This document shows, one piece after another, positions 1-5,785 of a stretch of DNA of 5,785 bases (its first letter is position 1; every line of letters starts with the position of its first letter). The notes under the pieces are model-generated. The model was not told where the DNA came from and did no database searches. It saw nothing but the letters and a program-made list of their open reading frames with translations. The translations under genes and the position numbers were made by a program. The stretch is from Candidatus Aminicenantota bacterium (GTDB taxonomy: Bacteria; Acidobacteriota; Aminicenantia; UBA2199): the NCBI GenBank assembly GCA_030671465.1, contig DAOVIP010000142.1, positions 1 through 5,785 of the forward strand. Direction: 5' to 3'.

Positions 1-1
1 A

Positions 2-52
2 GAATTAACACCCAAGGACAGGAAGAAAGTGCCGATTCGATTTTCCTCCTGA
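2..52 (+). CDS. Possible C-terminal tail of an upstream gene (uncertain)
   Basis: Reading from base 2, the frame is open to a TGA at 50-52 and gives a charged, protein-like tail (ELTPKDRKKVPIRFSS). The upstream part lies outside the window, so the gene cannot be identified. Frame 1 is also open, to a TAA at 94-96, but its product is Cys/Phe/Leu-rich and less protein-like. Frame 3 is open from base 9 to a TGA at 89-91. With so few codons the choice rests on composition only, and the stretch may be wholly non-coding. If frame 2 is right, about 59 bases separate this gene from rny. Confidence 0.2.
   Translation, partial: ELTPKDRKKVPIRFSS
20..50 (+). other. Imperfect stem-loop upstream of rny
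   Basis: Bases 20-29 (AGGAAGAAAG) can pair with 41-50 (TTTTCCTCCT). This gives nine pairs including one G-U, with a single A-C mismatch at 24/46. A small inner CG/CG pairing is possible at 33-34 with 38-39. The 5' arm is purine-rich and the 3' arm pyrimidine-rich, as in some terminators, but no clean T run follows (the next bases are GATTTATTATACC). It could be a weak terminator of the upstream gene, a leader structure of the rny transcript, or chance. If the frame-2 tail ending at 52 is coding, the structure lies inside that gene's last codons. Confidence 0.25.
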
Positions 53-98
53 TTTATTATACCCTTTGTTTTCCGTGTGGATTGAAAAATGACTAAAA

Positions 99-105
99 GA
101 GGAGG
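99..105 (+). promoter_or_regulatory. Strong Shine-Dalgarno site of rny
   Basis: GAGGAGG lies six bases before the ATG at 112 and is close to the ideal anti-16S complement. It fixes the rny start. It is the strongest ribosome-binding site in the window; the genes that follow in both operons have weak or moderate sites and overlap or nearly touch their predecessor. Confidence 0.75.
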
Positions 106-111
106 TTCACC

Positions 112-1677
112 ATGAATAATTTTGTTTTATATATACTGATTGGCATTGGTTGTATCGGAGCGGGATTCCTGCTCTTTTTTCTGCTGAGAAATCGGATATT
201 TGCCAGCGAATATAGAAAAAGGGAGATACTGCAGAAAGATCTTGAAGAAAAAAGCCGGCAAGATATCGAAAATTCCAAAAGAAAGATTGACATTGAGTTG
301 AAAGAAGAGTTTGTGAACTGGAAAAATGAGTATAACCGCAAACAGAGCAGTAAAATCAATAAGCTTAATGAAACCGAAAAACGCCTGATCCATAAGGAAG
401 AAAACCTGGACAGAAGGTATATGAACCTGGACAACAAAGAGAAAGATCTGAAAAAGAAAGAAAAAGACATGTTTTACAAAGAAGAGGAATTGAAGACCCT
501 GAAAAACAAATTAACCCAAACCTATGAAGAGGAAAGGGTAAAACTGGAGAAGATCTCGGGAATGACTGTACAGGAAGCCAAGGATATGATTATCAAGAAA
601 TGTGAAAGCGAGGCCAAGATCGAATCCGCCCAGAAGCTGAAAGTCATTGAACAGGATCTAAAGGAAAAAAGCTCATTAATGGCCAAGGATATCATCTCCA
701 CTTCTATCCAGCGAATTGCCAGTGAACATATTATATCCAGTTCGGTTTCGGTCATTGATCTGCCAAACGATGAGATGAAGGGGAGAATTATCGGACGTGA
801 AGGTCGAAATATCCGTGCTCTTGAAAATGCCACCGGGGTTGATTTTATTGTGGATGATACGCCTGAAACCATTATTGTCAGTTCATTTGATCCTCTGAGA
901 CGGGAAATTGCCAAAAAAGCACTGGAAACCCTGATCACCGATGGACGGATTCATCCGGCCCGAGTAGAGGAGATTGTCGAGAAAATAAACAACGAATTCG
1001 ACATATATCTGAAGGAGATTGGTGAGAATGCCGTGGTTGAACTCGGTATTGAGGACATCAATCCTGAATTGTATTATTACCTGGGTAAATTGAAATTCAG
1101 AACCTCTTACGGTCAGAACACCCTTCAGCATGCCAAGGAAGTATCACTGCTTGCCGCTTTTATGGCCAGGGAATTAAATGTCAATGTCAATTTGGCCAGC
1201 CGGGCCGGATTGTTGCACGATATCGGCAAGGCCATTGACCGGGAAACCGAAGGTACCCATACCCAGCTATCCGTGGAGTTGGCCAGAAAATACGGAGAAT
1301 CAAAAGAGGTTCAGGATGCCATTGCCTCCCATCACATGGATGTGGAATTCTCATCGGTGGAAGGGGTTCTCATTCAGGCAGCAGACAGCATATCCGCTGC
1401 CCGGCCCGGAGCCAGACGGGAGATATTCGAAACCTATATTAAAAGGCTTGAGAAGCTTGAGGAAGTCAGCAAATCATTTGACGGAGTGAACAAGGCCTAT
1501 GCTTTGAGAGCTGGCAGAGAGGTCCGGGTAATCATCAATTCAAACGAACTGGATGACAACAGGACTTTTTTGATGTCCAAGGACATTGCCAAGAAGATCC
1601 AGGAAGAAATGGAATACCCGGGTCAGATTAAAGTGACGGTTATACGAGAAGTGAGAGCAATCGAATATGCTAAGTAA
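112..1677 (+). CDS. rny: Ribonuclease Y (Rny), membrane-anchored endoribonuclease
   Basis: This 521-residue protein matches the length and full domain order of RNase Y, the HD-domain endonuclease that starts mRNA decay at the inner face of the membrane (known from Bacillus subtilis). Residues about 4-26 form the N-terminal membrane anchor, followed by basic residues. Residues about 32-200 are a long Lys/Glu-rich coiled coil. A KH RNA-binding domain follows, with the GRIIGREGRNIRALE signature at 224-238. The metal-dependent HD domain has H340, LLHDIGK with H369-D370, HH at 407-408 and AADSISAARPGARRE from 423. The C-terminus (EVRAIEYAK) is typical of the family. The start is set by the GAGGAGG site six bases upstream. 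The gene overlaps ymdB by 11 nt, the same gene order as in Firmicutes. It appears intact and the call is secure. Confidence 0.97.
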   Translation: MNNFVLYILIGIGCIGAGFLLFFLLRNRIFASEYRKREILQKDLEEKSRQDIENSKRKIDIELKEEFVNWKNEYNRKQSSKINKLNETEKRLIHKEENLDRRYMNLDNKEKDLKKKEKDMFYKEEELKTLKNKLTQTYEEERVKLEKISGMTVQEAKDMIIKKCESEAKIESAQKLKVIEQDLKEKSSLMAKDIISTSIQRIASEHIISSSVSVIDLPNDEMKGRIIGREGRNIRALENATGVDFIVDDTPETIIVSSFDPLRREIAKKALETLITDGRIHPARVEEIVEKINNEFDIYLKEIGENAVVELGIEDINPELYYYLGKLKFRTSYGQNTLQHAKEVSLLAAFMARELNVNVNLASRAGLLHDIGKAIDRETEGTHTQLSVELARKYGESKEVQDAIASHHMDVEFSSVEGVLIQAADSISAARPGARREIFETYIKRLEKLEEVSKSFDGVNKAYALRAGREVRVIINSNELDDNRTFLMSKDIAKKIQEEMEYPGQIKVTVIREVRAIEYAK

Positions 1678-2482
1678 TACCATCAGAATATTCTTTATCG
1701 GGGATATTATCGGACGATATGGGCGACATTTTCTGAAAAAGGCACTGCCCTTATTGAAAAAAAAATACAAGCCGGACCTGCTCATTGCCAACGGAGAAAA
1801 CCTGGCCGGGGGACTGGGGATTACCAGCAAAACCTCCGAGGAGATATTTAATGCCGGCGTACATGTGATGACCAGCGGAAATCATGTCTGGGATAAAAAG
1901 GAAGCCCTTGAATTATTGAACAGTGAAGAATTTATTATCAGGCCCTTGAATCTTCCCAGATCAAACCCGGGTAGGGGCCACTGTCAATACAGGATTGACA
2001 ATGACTGTAAGGTGACGATTGTCAATCTTCAAGGCCGGGTGTTTATGGAACCGGTGGTGGACAATCCTTTCCTGGCCATCAAAGAGTTTTTGAAGACTGT
2101 GAAAAACAGGATAATTCTGGTTGATTTTCACGCCGAAGCATCCGCAGAAAAACAGGCCATGGGATTCTTTCTGGATGGAAAGGTCAGTGCTGTTTTGGGA
2201 ACCCATACCCATGTTCCCAGTTTTGATCTGAGGATTCTGTCCGGCGGTACCGCCTATCAGACCGATGTGGGGATGATCGGTTCCCTGGATTCCATTATCG
2301 GGATGAAGAAGAATCCCATCATATCCAAGTTTTTAACCGGTATCAATCAGCGGTTTGAAGTTGCCAAGAAGGAAATGATTATGGATCTGGTCATTCTGGA
2401 TATTGACAGGTCCAACGGCAAGGCCAGTAAGGTCGAACACATCCGGCTGCACGAATCCACTATCGAAGGCCAGTTATCATGA
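1667..2482 (+). CDS. ymdB: YmdB-family (TIGR00282) metallophosphoesterase
   Basis: The 271-residue protein is a full-length calcineurin-like phosphoesterase of the YmdB/TIGR00282 group. In B. subtilis YmdB has 2',3'-cyclic-nucleotide phosphodiesterase activity and affects biofilm and motility decisions; its role here is inferred by homology. Metal-site motifs are all present: GD at 12-13, NGEN at 42-45, GNHVWD at 71-76, DFHAEA at 153-158 and GTHTHVP at 178-184, plus the family signature TDVGMIGSLDSIIG at 199-212. There is no signal peptide, so it should be cytoplasmic. The start ATG lies inside the last codons of rny (11-nt overlap), with only a weak purine stretch (about 1647-1656) ahead of it, which suggests translational coupling. 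A run of nine A at 1757-1765 falls in the Lys31-33 region but the frame is intact. Confidence 0.95.
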   Translation: MLSNTIRIFFIGDIIGRYGRHFLKKALPLLKKKYKPDLLIANGENLAGGLGITSKTSEEIFNAGVHVMTSGNHVWDKKEALELLNSEEFIIRPLNLPRSNPGRGHCQYRIDNDCKVTIVNLQGRVFMEPVVDNPFLAIKEFLKTVKNRIILVDFHAEASAEKQAMGFFLDGKVSAVLGTHTHVPSFDLRILSGGTAYQTDVGMIGSLDSIIGMKKNPIISKFLTGINQRFEVAKKEMIMDLVILDIDRSNGKASKVEHIRLHESTIEGQLS

Positions 2483-2826
2483 TCACCTATAAAGAAAAGC
2501 GTCCCTGGGGATGGTTTGAAATACTACATGAAGAGTCCGGTTTAAAAATAAAGAGAATAATGGTCGAACCGGGAAAGAGACTTTCGCTGCAGAGTCATGA
2601 AAAAAGATCGGAAAACTGGACCATCATCAAGGGTCGGGCCATTGTCACTCTGGATGATCGGGAACACAGTCTTTCTATCAATCAGATGATTTTCATTCCA
2701 CGCCGGGCCCGACACCGAATCGAGAATTCGGGCAGTTCGGAAATGATTTTCGTTGAAATTCAAACCGGAACTTATCTGGGTGAGGATGATCTTGTCCGCT
2801 ACCAGGACGATTTTAACCGGATTTAG
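2479..2826 (+). CDS. Small cupin, mannose-6-phosphate isomerase type II-like
   Basis: This 115-residue single-domain cupin resembles the C-terminal isomerase domain of bifunctional mannose-1-phosphate guanylyltransferase/mannose-6-phosphate isomerase (AlgA/ManC type). Family marks are RPWGWFE at 8-14, SLQSHEKRSENW at 36-47 (likely metal ligands Q38, H40, E45), the turn at KGRA 51-54, H79 in the second cupin motif, and the ending EIQTGTYLGEDDLVRYQDDFNR at 93-114. The nucleotidyltransferase domain is absent, so it is a stand-alone cupin. Mannose/fructose-6-phosphate interconversion is plausible but unproven; another sugar-phosphate role is possible. ATGA at 2479-2482 merges its start with the ymdB stop, and GAAGG at 2465-2469 gives a usable ribosome site. 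The tight coupling makes it part of the rny operon. Confidence 0.85.
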   Translation: MITYKEKRPWGWFEILHEESGLKIKRIMVEPGKRLSLQSHEKRSENWTIIKGRAIVTLDDREHSLSINQMIFIPRRARHRIENSGSSEMIFVEIQTGTYLGEDDLVRYQDDFNRI

Positions 2827-2848
2827 TCAGATCAGATGGTCAGTTAGC

Positions 2849-2869
2849 GCCGGGGAATTACCCGGTTTT
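2849..2869 (+). terminator. Weak candidate rho-independent terminator of the rny-ymdB-cupin operon
   Basis: CCGGG at 2850-2854 pairs with CCCGG at 2861-2865 around a six-base loop, with an extra G-U pair at 2849/2866, and TTTT follows at 2866-2869. It sits 23 bases past the cupin stop, the right place for a plus-strand terminator. The stem is short and the T tract has only four bases, so efficiency is doubtful. It overlaps the last codons of the convergent methyltransferase gene. Read on the minus strand the stem is not followed by T residues, so it would act in one direction only. Confidence 0.35.
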
Positions 2870-3406
2870 GATGAGTTTCAGGTATTTCAAAATTAAGATC
2901 GCCACCACAAAAAAGGAAAAAAACAATACCCGGTATTCCTTGTTTTTCATATAGTAGGAAATATTGAAATTTAATCCCTTTATTCTTTTTATTTTGGGGA
3001 AAAAAGAATTGGATTTTTTGGACCATTCGATATACTCTTTATTGAATTTTATTTTTAACCTGCGGTGTTCAATCACCATCAAGAAAGGGAAAAACATGAG
3101 ATAATAAATGATAAAAATGATGTAAGCCCACAAATGATTACAGGAGATGGCGATTCCGATACCCAGAATGAAGTTGCCGAAATACAGGGGATTTTTGGTC
3201 AGGGCGTAGGGGCCGTCCTTGGCCAGTTCATTGTCTTTATTAATGTATCCAGATGACCAGGCCCTGAAAAAAATTCCCGCCAGGATAAAGAAAAATCCCA
3301 GGCTGATGGACTTGGGAGTAGGAAAAGCCAGATAGAGGACAATAAACAAACAGATAATGCCCACGCAGGACCGGTACCTGATGATCAATTCAGATTTATT
3401 TCTCAT
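2858..3406 (-). CDS. ICMT/PEMT-like integral membrane methyltransferase
   Basis: The 182-residue hydrophobic protein belongs to the isoprenylcysteine carboxyl methyltransferase / phospholipid methyltransferase superfamily, which uses S-adenosylmethionine at the membrane. The diagnostic stretch is DGPYALTKNPLYFGNF at 64-79, followed by EHRRLKIKFNKEYIEW at 113-128 and a Phe-Phe-Pro turn at 135-137, which together form the usual cofactor site. Membrane segments lie at about 12-28, 35-50, 77-90, 92-112 and 159-176. The last one sits on a basic C-terminal extension of about 40 residues after the catalytic motif. Bacteria lack the prenyl-cysteine pathway of eukaryotes, so the substrate is probably a lipid or other envelope molecule; it cannot be read from sequence. 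Its ATG overlaps the heptosyltransferase end by 11 nt with only a weak ribosome site, so it is likely translated by coupling. Confidence 0.85.
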   Translation of the reverse strand: MRNKSELIIRYRSCVGIICLFIVLYLAFPTPKSISLGFFFILAGIFFRAWSSGYINKDNELAKDGPYALTKNPLYFGNFILGIGIAISCNHLWAYIIFIIYYLMFFPFLMVIEHRRLKIKFNKEYIEWSKKSNSFFPKIKRIKGLNFNISYYMKNKEYRVLFFSFFVVAILILKYLKLIKTG

Positions 3407-4424
3407 ATATTTCGCTTACTCGATCTTCGATTTCATCGATAGGGATTGTTTTTAAACATAACATTGTATCACATTTCTTTTTATAACAGAAACTGCAATC
3501 CAGGTGATTGTATATGGCTGCACTGTCTTTCAGAAGTGAACCGTTCCTGTCCGGTGCCGTGGGGCCGAAAATACCCACCGATGGAACATTCATCATATCT
3601 GCTACATGCATGGCCAGGGTATCGGCAGTGATGATCAGAGCGGAATGTCCGATCAGATCAAAGAGCTCATCGAATTCCAGATAAACACCCATGATGGTCC
3701 GGCTGGACTTGGATATCTGCTCAGCCAGTTGGCGTTCCTTTTCGTTTCCCCATAAAATCACGATTGGGTATTTTGTTTTCAGCTGACCGGTAATCTCGAT
3801 GTATTGTTCGATATCCAGCAATTTTGATTCCCATCCGCCACCGACATTCAAAATGATGAAAGTACCGGATACCAATTGATGACGCTGCAGGAATGCTTTT
3901 ACCCGGGGGGATGACAGTTCCTTTTTCTGGGGGTAGTGGATTTCGGTTCCGGAAATATTGAGTAAATGCAGTAAATGAATGTTTTTGTTGATGACGTGAC
4001 GGTTTTCATCAAAGTAATCCGCTTTCCGGTTGTAGAAAAACCGGGCCAAGGGTTCTTTCAGATTCTGGCTGTGAAAACCGATTACGGGACTCCTTAACAA
4101 CCTGGATAGAACCGCTGATTTTAATAGTCCCTGAAAATCAATGATCAGATCGAATTGATTCCTGTATTGGTTGAGGATTTTTTTCAATTCTCTGATTTTG
4201 CTTTTCAATCCCCTGATTTTCAGATTAACCGCAACAATGTTGTCGATCCCGCTGAAATTTTCCAGCAACCGGGCCCCTGCCGATTCGGCAAACCAGTTGA
4301 TTTTTGCCCGGGGAAAATGTCTGCGGAGAAGTTGAAAAGCGGGTAGGGTATGAATGATGTCACCCAAGGATGATAACCTGATAATGGCAATATTTTGGTA
4401 ATCCGGCAAATTCACTTGGTTCAT
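3396..4424 (-). CDS. ADP-heptose:LPS heptosyltransferase (GT9 family)
   Basis: This 342-residue GT-B enzyme matches family 9 glycosyltransferases, which move heptose from ADP-heptose to the lipid A-Kdo inner core on the cytoplasmic face of the inner membrane. The N-terminal domain has IRLSSLGDIIHTLPA at 15-29, where D22 matches the catalytic Asp of WaaC. It also has IDFQGLLKSA at 95-104, KEPLARFFYN at 123-132 and HVINKN at 143-148. The C-terminal domain has NVGGGWESK at 193-201 (K201 is likely the conserved phosphate-binding Lys), ADTLAMHVA at 267-275 and GIFGPTAPDRNG at 284-295. It ends with a CX2CX4CX4C cluster (C310, C313, C318, C323). The HVINKN-type features lean towards heptosyltransferase I (WaaC), but WaaC and WaaF cannot be separated safely here. 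ATGA at 4424-4421 joins its start to the adenylyltransferase stop. Confidence 0.93.
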   Translation of the reverse strand: MNQVNLPDYQNIAIIRLSSLGDIIHTLPAFQLLRRHFPRAKINWFAESAGARLLENFSGIDNIVAVNLKIRGLKSKIRELKKILNQYRNQFDLIIDFQGLLKSAVLSRLLRSPVIGFHSQNLKEPLARFFYNRKADYFDENRHVINKNIHLLHLLNISGTEIHYPQKKELSSPRVKAFLQRHQLVSGTFIILNVGGGWESKLLDIEQYIEITGQLKTKYPIVILWGNEKERQLAEQISKSSRTIMGVYLEFDELFDLIGHSALIITADTLAMHVADMMNVPSVGIFGPTAPDRNGSLLKDSAAIYNHLDCSFCYKKKCDTMLCLKTIPIDEIEDRVSEIYEK

Positions 4425-4906
4425 TTTTCTGAATTGAGCTGGCTGATCTGGTGAATGATTTCGGAGGTGGACCTTACCTTGGCCCCACCGACTATTGCGA
4501 TACGGCCATGGTACGATCGTACGATTTCACGTTCCGGTACCGTCTCTTCCGTGTAGTCCGATCCTTTGCAGTGAAAATCGGGTTTCAGGGTTAGCAGAAC
4601 CTGATCGACCCGATTTTGATCGAATAGGGTTACATAATCAACACAGGAAAGGGCTGCAATTATTTTTATTCGCCCCTTTTCATCGATGATGGGCCGGTTC
4701 GATCCCTTTAAACTCTGCAAAGAATGATCTGAATTAAGTGCAACCACCAGGATATCAGCCATTTTTTTTGATGCTTCCAGATAGCGGATATGCCCGACAT
4801 GGAGCAGGTCGAATCCACCATTGGCCAGTGCGATGGTCATGTTGTTTTTTTTGTGTTCAAAGATTTTTAATTTCAAATTATCCAGGGAATAATATTTTCT
4901 ATTCAT
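4421..4906 (-). CDS. rfaE2: D-glycero-beta-D-manno-heptose 1-phosphate adenylyltransferase
   Basis: The 161-residue protein is a stand-alone version of the C-terminal domain of HldE (also called HldC or RfaE domain II). It uses ATP to turn heptose 1-phosphate into ADP-heptose. The nucleotidyltransferase signature NGGFDLLHVGHIRYL at 29-43 carries the HxGH motif (H36-G38-H39). KGSNRPI at 67-73 and KGSDYTEETVPE at 114-125 are typical of the subfamily, and RSTSEII at 145-151 stands where most members have STT. The length is normal for the split form. The chosen ATG gives the usual N-terminal helix; a second ATG at residue 23 would remove it. AAGG at 4913-4910 is a modest ribosome site. It begins 20 bases after the kinase stop and overlaps the heptosyltransferase start by 4 nt. 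Confidence 0.93.
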   Translation of the reverse strand: MNRKYYSLDNLKLKIFEHKKNNMTIALANGGFDLLHVGHIRYLEASKKMADILVVALNSDHSLQSLKGSNRPIIDEKGRIKIIAALSCVDYVTLFDQNRVDQVLLTLKPDFHCKGSDYTEETVPEREIVRSYHGRIAIVGGAKVRSTSEIIHQISQLNSEK

Positions 4907-4926
4907 GGGCCTTGGAGGTAAGTGAT

Positions 4927-5785
4927 TTATTTCAAAGTATCCATCAATTCCTGATATCCGATCGGATAGGCGCCCTCTTTCATGACCACTATCCCCGCCG
5001 CCATGCTGGCCAGTCTGGCTGATGTAACCAGGTTTGCCCCGGCCATATAGGCCAGGCTGGTAACCGCAATGACGGTATCTCCGGCACCCGTTCCATCCAC
5101 AATATCTTTGACACCGAAAATATCAATGACCCGGGCCGGTTGGTTTTTTTCAAAGGCTACCATGCCTTTGCTTCCACGCTTCAGAAGTATACCTGATACA
5201 TGCATCCGGTTCATCAGATCCCTGCCGGCCTGGTAGTAGTCCTCATCGGAGTCAAAATTGATGCTCGGGAATATTTTCTTCAGCTCCGGTTCATTGGGTG
5301 TTGCCAGAGATATATCTTTGAAATTGAACAGGTGGTTTCTGGAATCCACCACGATCAGTTTGGAAGGAAATTTTTTTCTGATTGCTTTCAGAATCGAGGG
5401 CTGGGCAGTCTGATATAAATAATCAGATACAACCAGGAGATCAATCTTTTCCAGAAGTTCCATTAAGGTGTTTTCCATTTTTTTATACAATTTCGGTACA
5501 ATGACCTGTTTGTTAACCGTGTCAATACGAAGAACCTGTTGTTTTTTGGTATTTTCTCCGCCGGAGAGTATACGGCTCTTCTTGGGAGTTCGGTAAGGTT
5601 CAAGATCAATTAGAAAATCGGTTTGAATATGATTCTCAGACAATATGTTTTTTAAAACCCTGCCATCATGATCCTGTCCGATAAAACAAACCGGGACCGG
5701 ATTGGCTCCCAGGGATTTGATATTCATGACCACATGCCCGGCTCCGCCCATTTTGAAGTCATTTGATTCAAATTCGGTGACCAAA
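4927..5785 (-). CDS. rfaE1: D-glycero-beta-D-manno-heptose-7-phosphate kinase, 5' end outside window
   Basis: The visible 285 residues are most of a PfkB/ribokinase-family kinase matching the N-terminal domain of HldE (also RfaE domain I), which phosphorylates heptose 7-phosphate at C1. Counting from the Leu codon TTG at 5784-5782: the sugar-binding GGAGHVVMN is at 13-21, QQVLRID at 82-88, VVSDY at 118-122, ATPNEPEL at 161-168, LLKRGSKGM at 200-208, and the anion-hole/catalytic DGTGAGDT at 230-237 with D236 as the base. In family members the GGA motif lies about 60 residues in, so roughly 45-50 N-terminal residues are missing at the window edge. The TTG is therefore probably an internal codon, not the start. 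The adenylyltransferase domain is a separate downstream gene, so the usual bifunctional HldE is split. GGAGHV replaces the common GGAANV. Confidence 0.92.
   Translation of the reverse strand, partial: LVTEFESNDFKMGGAGHVVMNIKSLGANPVPVCFIGQDHDGRVLKNILSENHIQTDFLIDLEPYRTPKKSRILSGGENTKKQQVLRIDTVNKQVIVPKLYKKMENTLMELLEKIDLLVVSDYLYQTAQPSILKAIRKKFPSKLIVVDSRNHLFNFKDISLATPNEPELKKIFPSINFDSDEDYYQAGRDLMNRMHVSGILLKRGSKGMVAFEKNQPARVIDIFGVKDIVDGTGAGDTVIAVTSLAYMAGANLVTSARLASMAAGIVVMKEGAYPIGYQELMDTLK

Noticed and set aside
32..68. Promoter for rny: TATTAT at 55-60 with a -35, or a Bacteroidota-type TAnnTTTG near 60-68
   Set aside because: The -35 position reads CCGATT, far from consensus, and the TA to TTTG spacing is off by one base, so neither can be called as a feature.
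93..470. Long minus-strand open frames opposite the 5' half of rny (also 127-393)
   Set aside because: They are Ser/Phe/Leu-rich mirror images of the Lys/Glu-rich coiled coil of RNase Y, with no recognisable motif.
1178..1489. Plus-strand open frame of about 100 codons inside rny
   Set aside because: It runs in another frame through the conserved HD domain, is Pro/Trp-rich and resembles no protein family.
2826..2857. TCAGA repeats and the short gap as a possible small RNA or attachment site
   Set aside because: Two five-base repeats in 31 bases are expected by chance, and no integrase, tRNA or flanking duplication is present.
4914..4954. Plus-strand GGAGG followed by a GTG at 4922, looking like a gene start opposite the kinase/adenylyltransferase gap
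   Set aside because: The frame stops after about ten codons and the site lies over the junction of two well-supported minus-strand genes.
4738..5022. Plus-strand open frame spanning the adenylyltransferase start and kinase end
   Set aside because: It is antisense to two clear genes, and its composition is atypical (many aromatic, His and Cys residues).
1..5785. CRISPR array, transposon, toxin-antitoxin or phage defence genes
   Set aside because: All stretches of length are taken by recognisable housekeeping or envelope genes, with no spaced repeats, inverted terminal repeats or defence-type domains. The HD domain and phosphoesterase belong to RNase Y and YmdB.

Overview
The window looks like a chromosomal housekeeping and envelope region from a Gram-negative bacterium outside the Gammaproteobacteria. 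An RNase Y and YmdB pair is combined with genes for the heptose of lipopolysaccharide (LPS) inner core, and the heptose kinase and adenylyltransferase are separate proteins rather than one fused HldE. Moderate GC, dense packing and overlapping genes are seen throughout. This mix would fit lineages such as Calditrichota, Marinimicrobia, Bacteroidota relatives or deltaproteobacterial-type groups. That placement is an inference from gene content, and nothing here fixes the phylum.

Layout: positions 1-111 hold the end of whatever lies upstream plus the leader of the first operon, including an imperfect stem-loop (20-50) and a strong Shine-Dalgarno site. A plus-strand operon follows: rny (RNase Y, 112-1677), ymdB (TIGR00282-type metallophosphoesterase, 1667-2482, 11-nt overlap) and a small mannose-6-phosphate-isomerase-type cupin (2479-2826, ATGA overlap). 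A short GC stem followed by TTTT at 2849-2869 may end this operon.

A convergent minus-strand operon fills the rest. In transcription order it holds the heptose-7-phosphate kinase (5785-4927, 5' end cut by the window), the heptose-1-phosphate adenylyltransferase (4906-4421), a GT9 heptosyltransferase (4424-3396, ATGA overlap) and an ICMT/PEMT-like membrane methyltransferase (3406-2858, 11-nt overlap). The first three form a coherent path: phosphorylate heptose 7-phosphate, make ADP-heptose, and transfer heptose to lipid A-core. The methyltransferase is coupled to them but its substrate is unknown.

Genes cover almost the whole window. I see no tRNA, rRNA, CRISPR array, insertion sequence, prophage or defence system, and no clear sign of a wholly undescribed system. 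The points most worth a second look are the membrane methyltransferase coupled to the heptosyltransferase and the cupin coupled to rny-ymdB.
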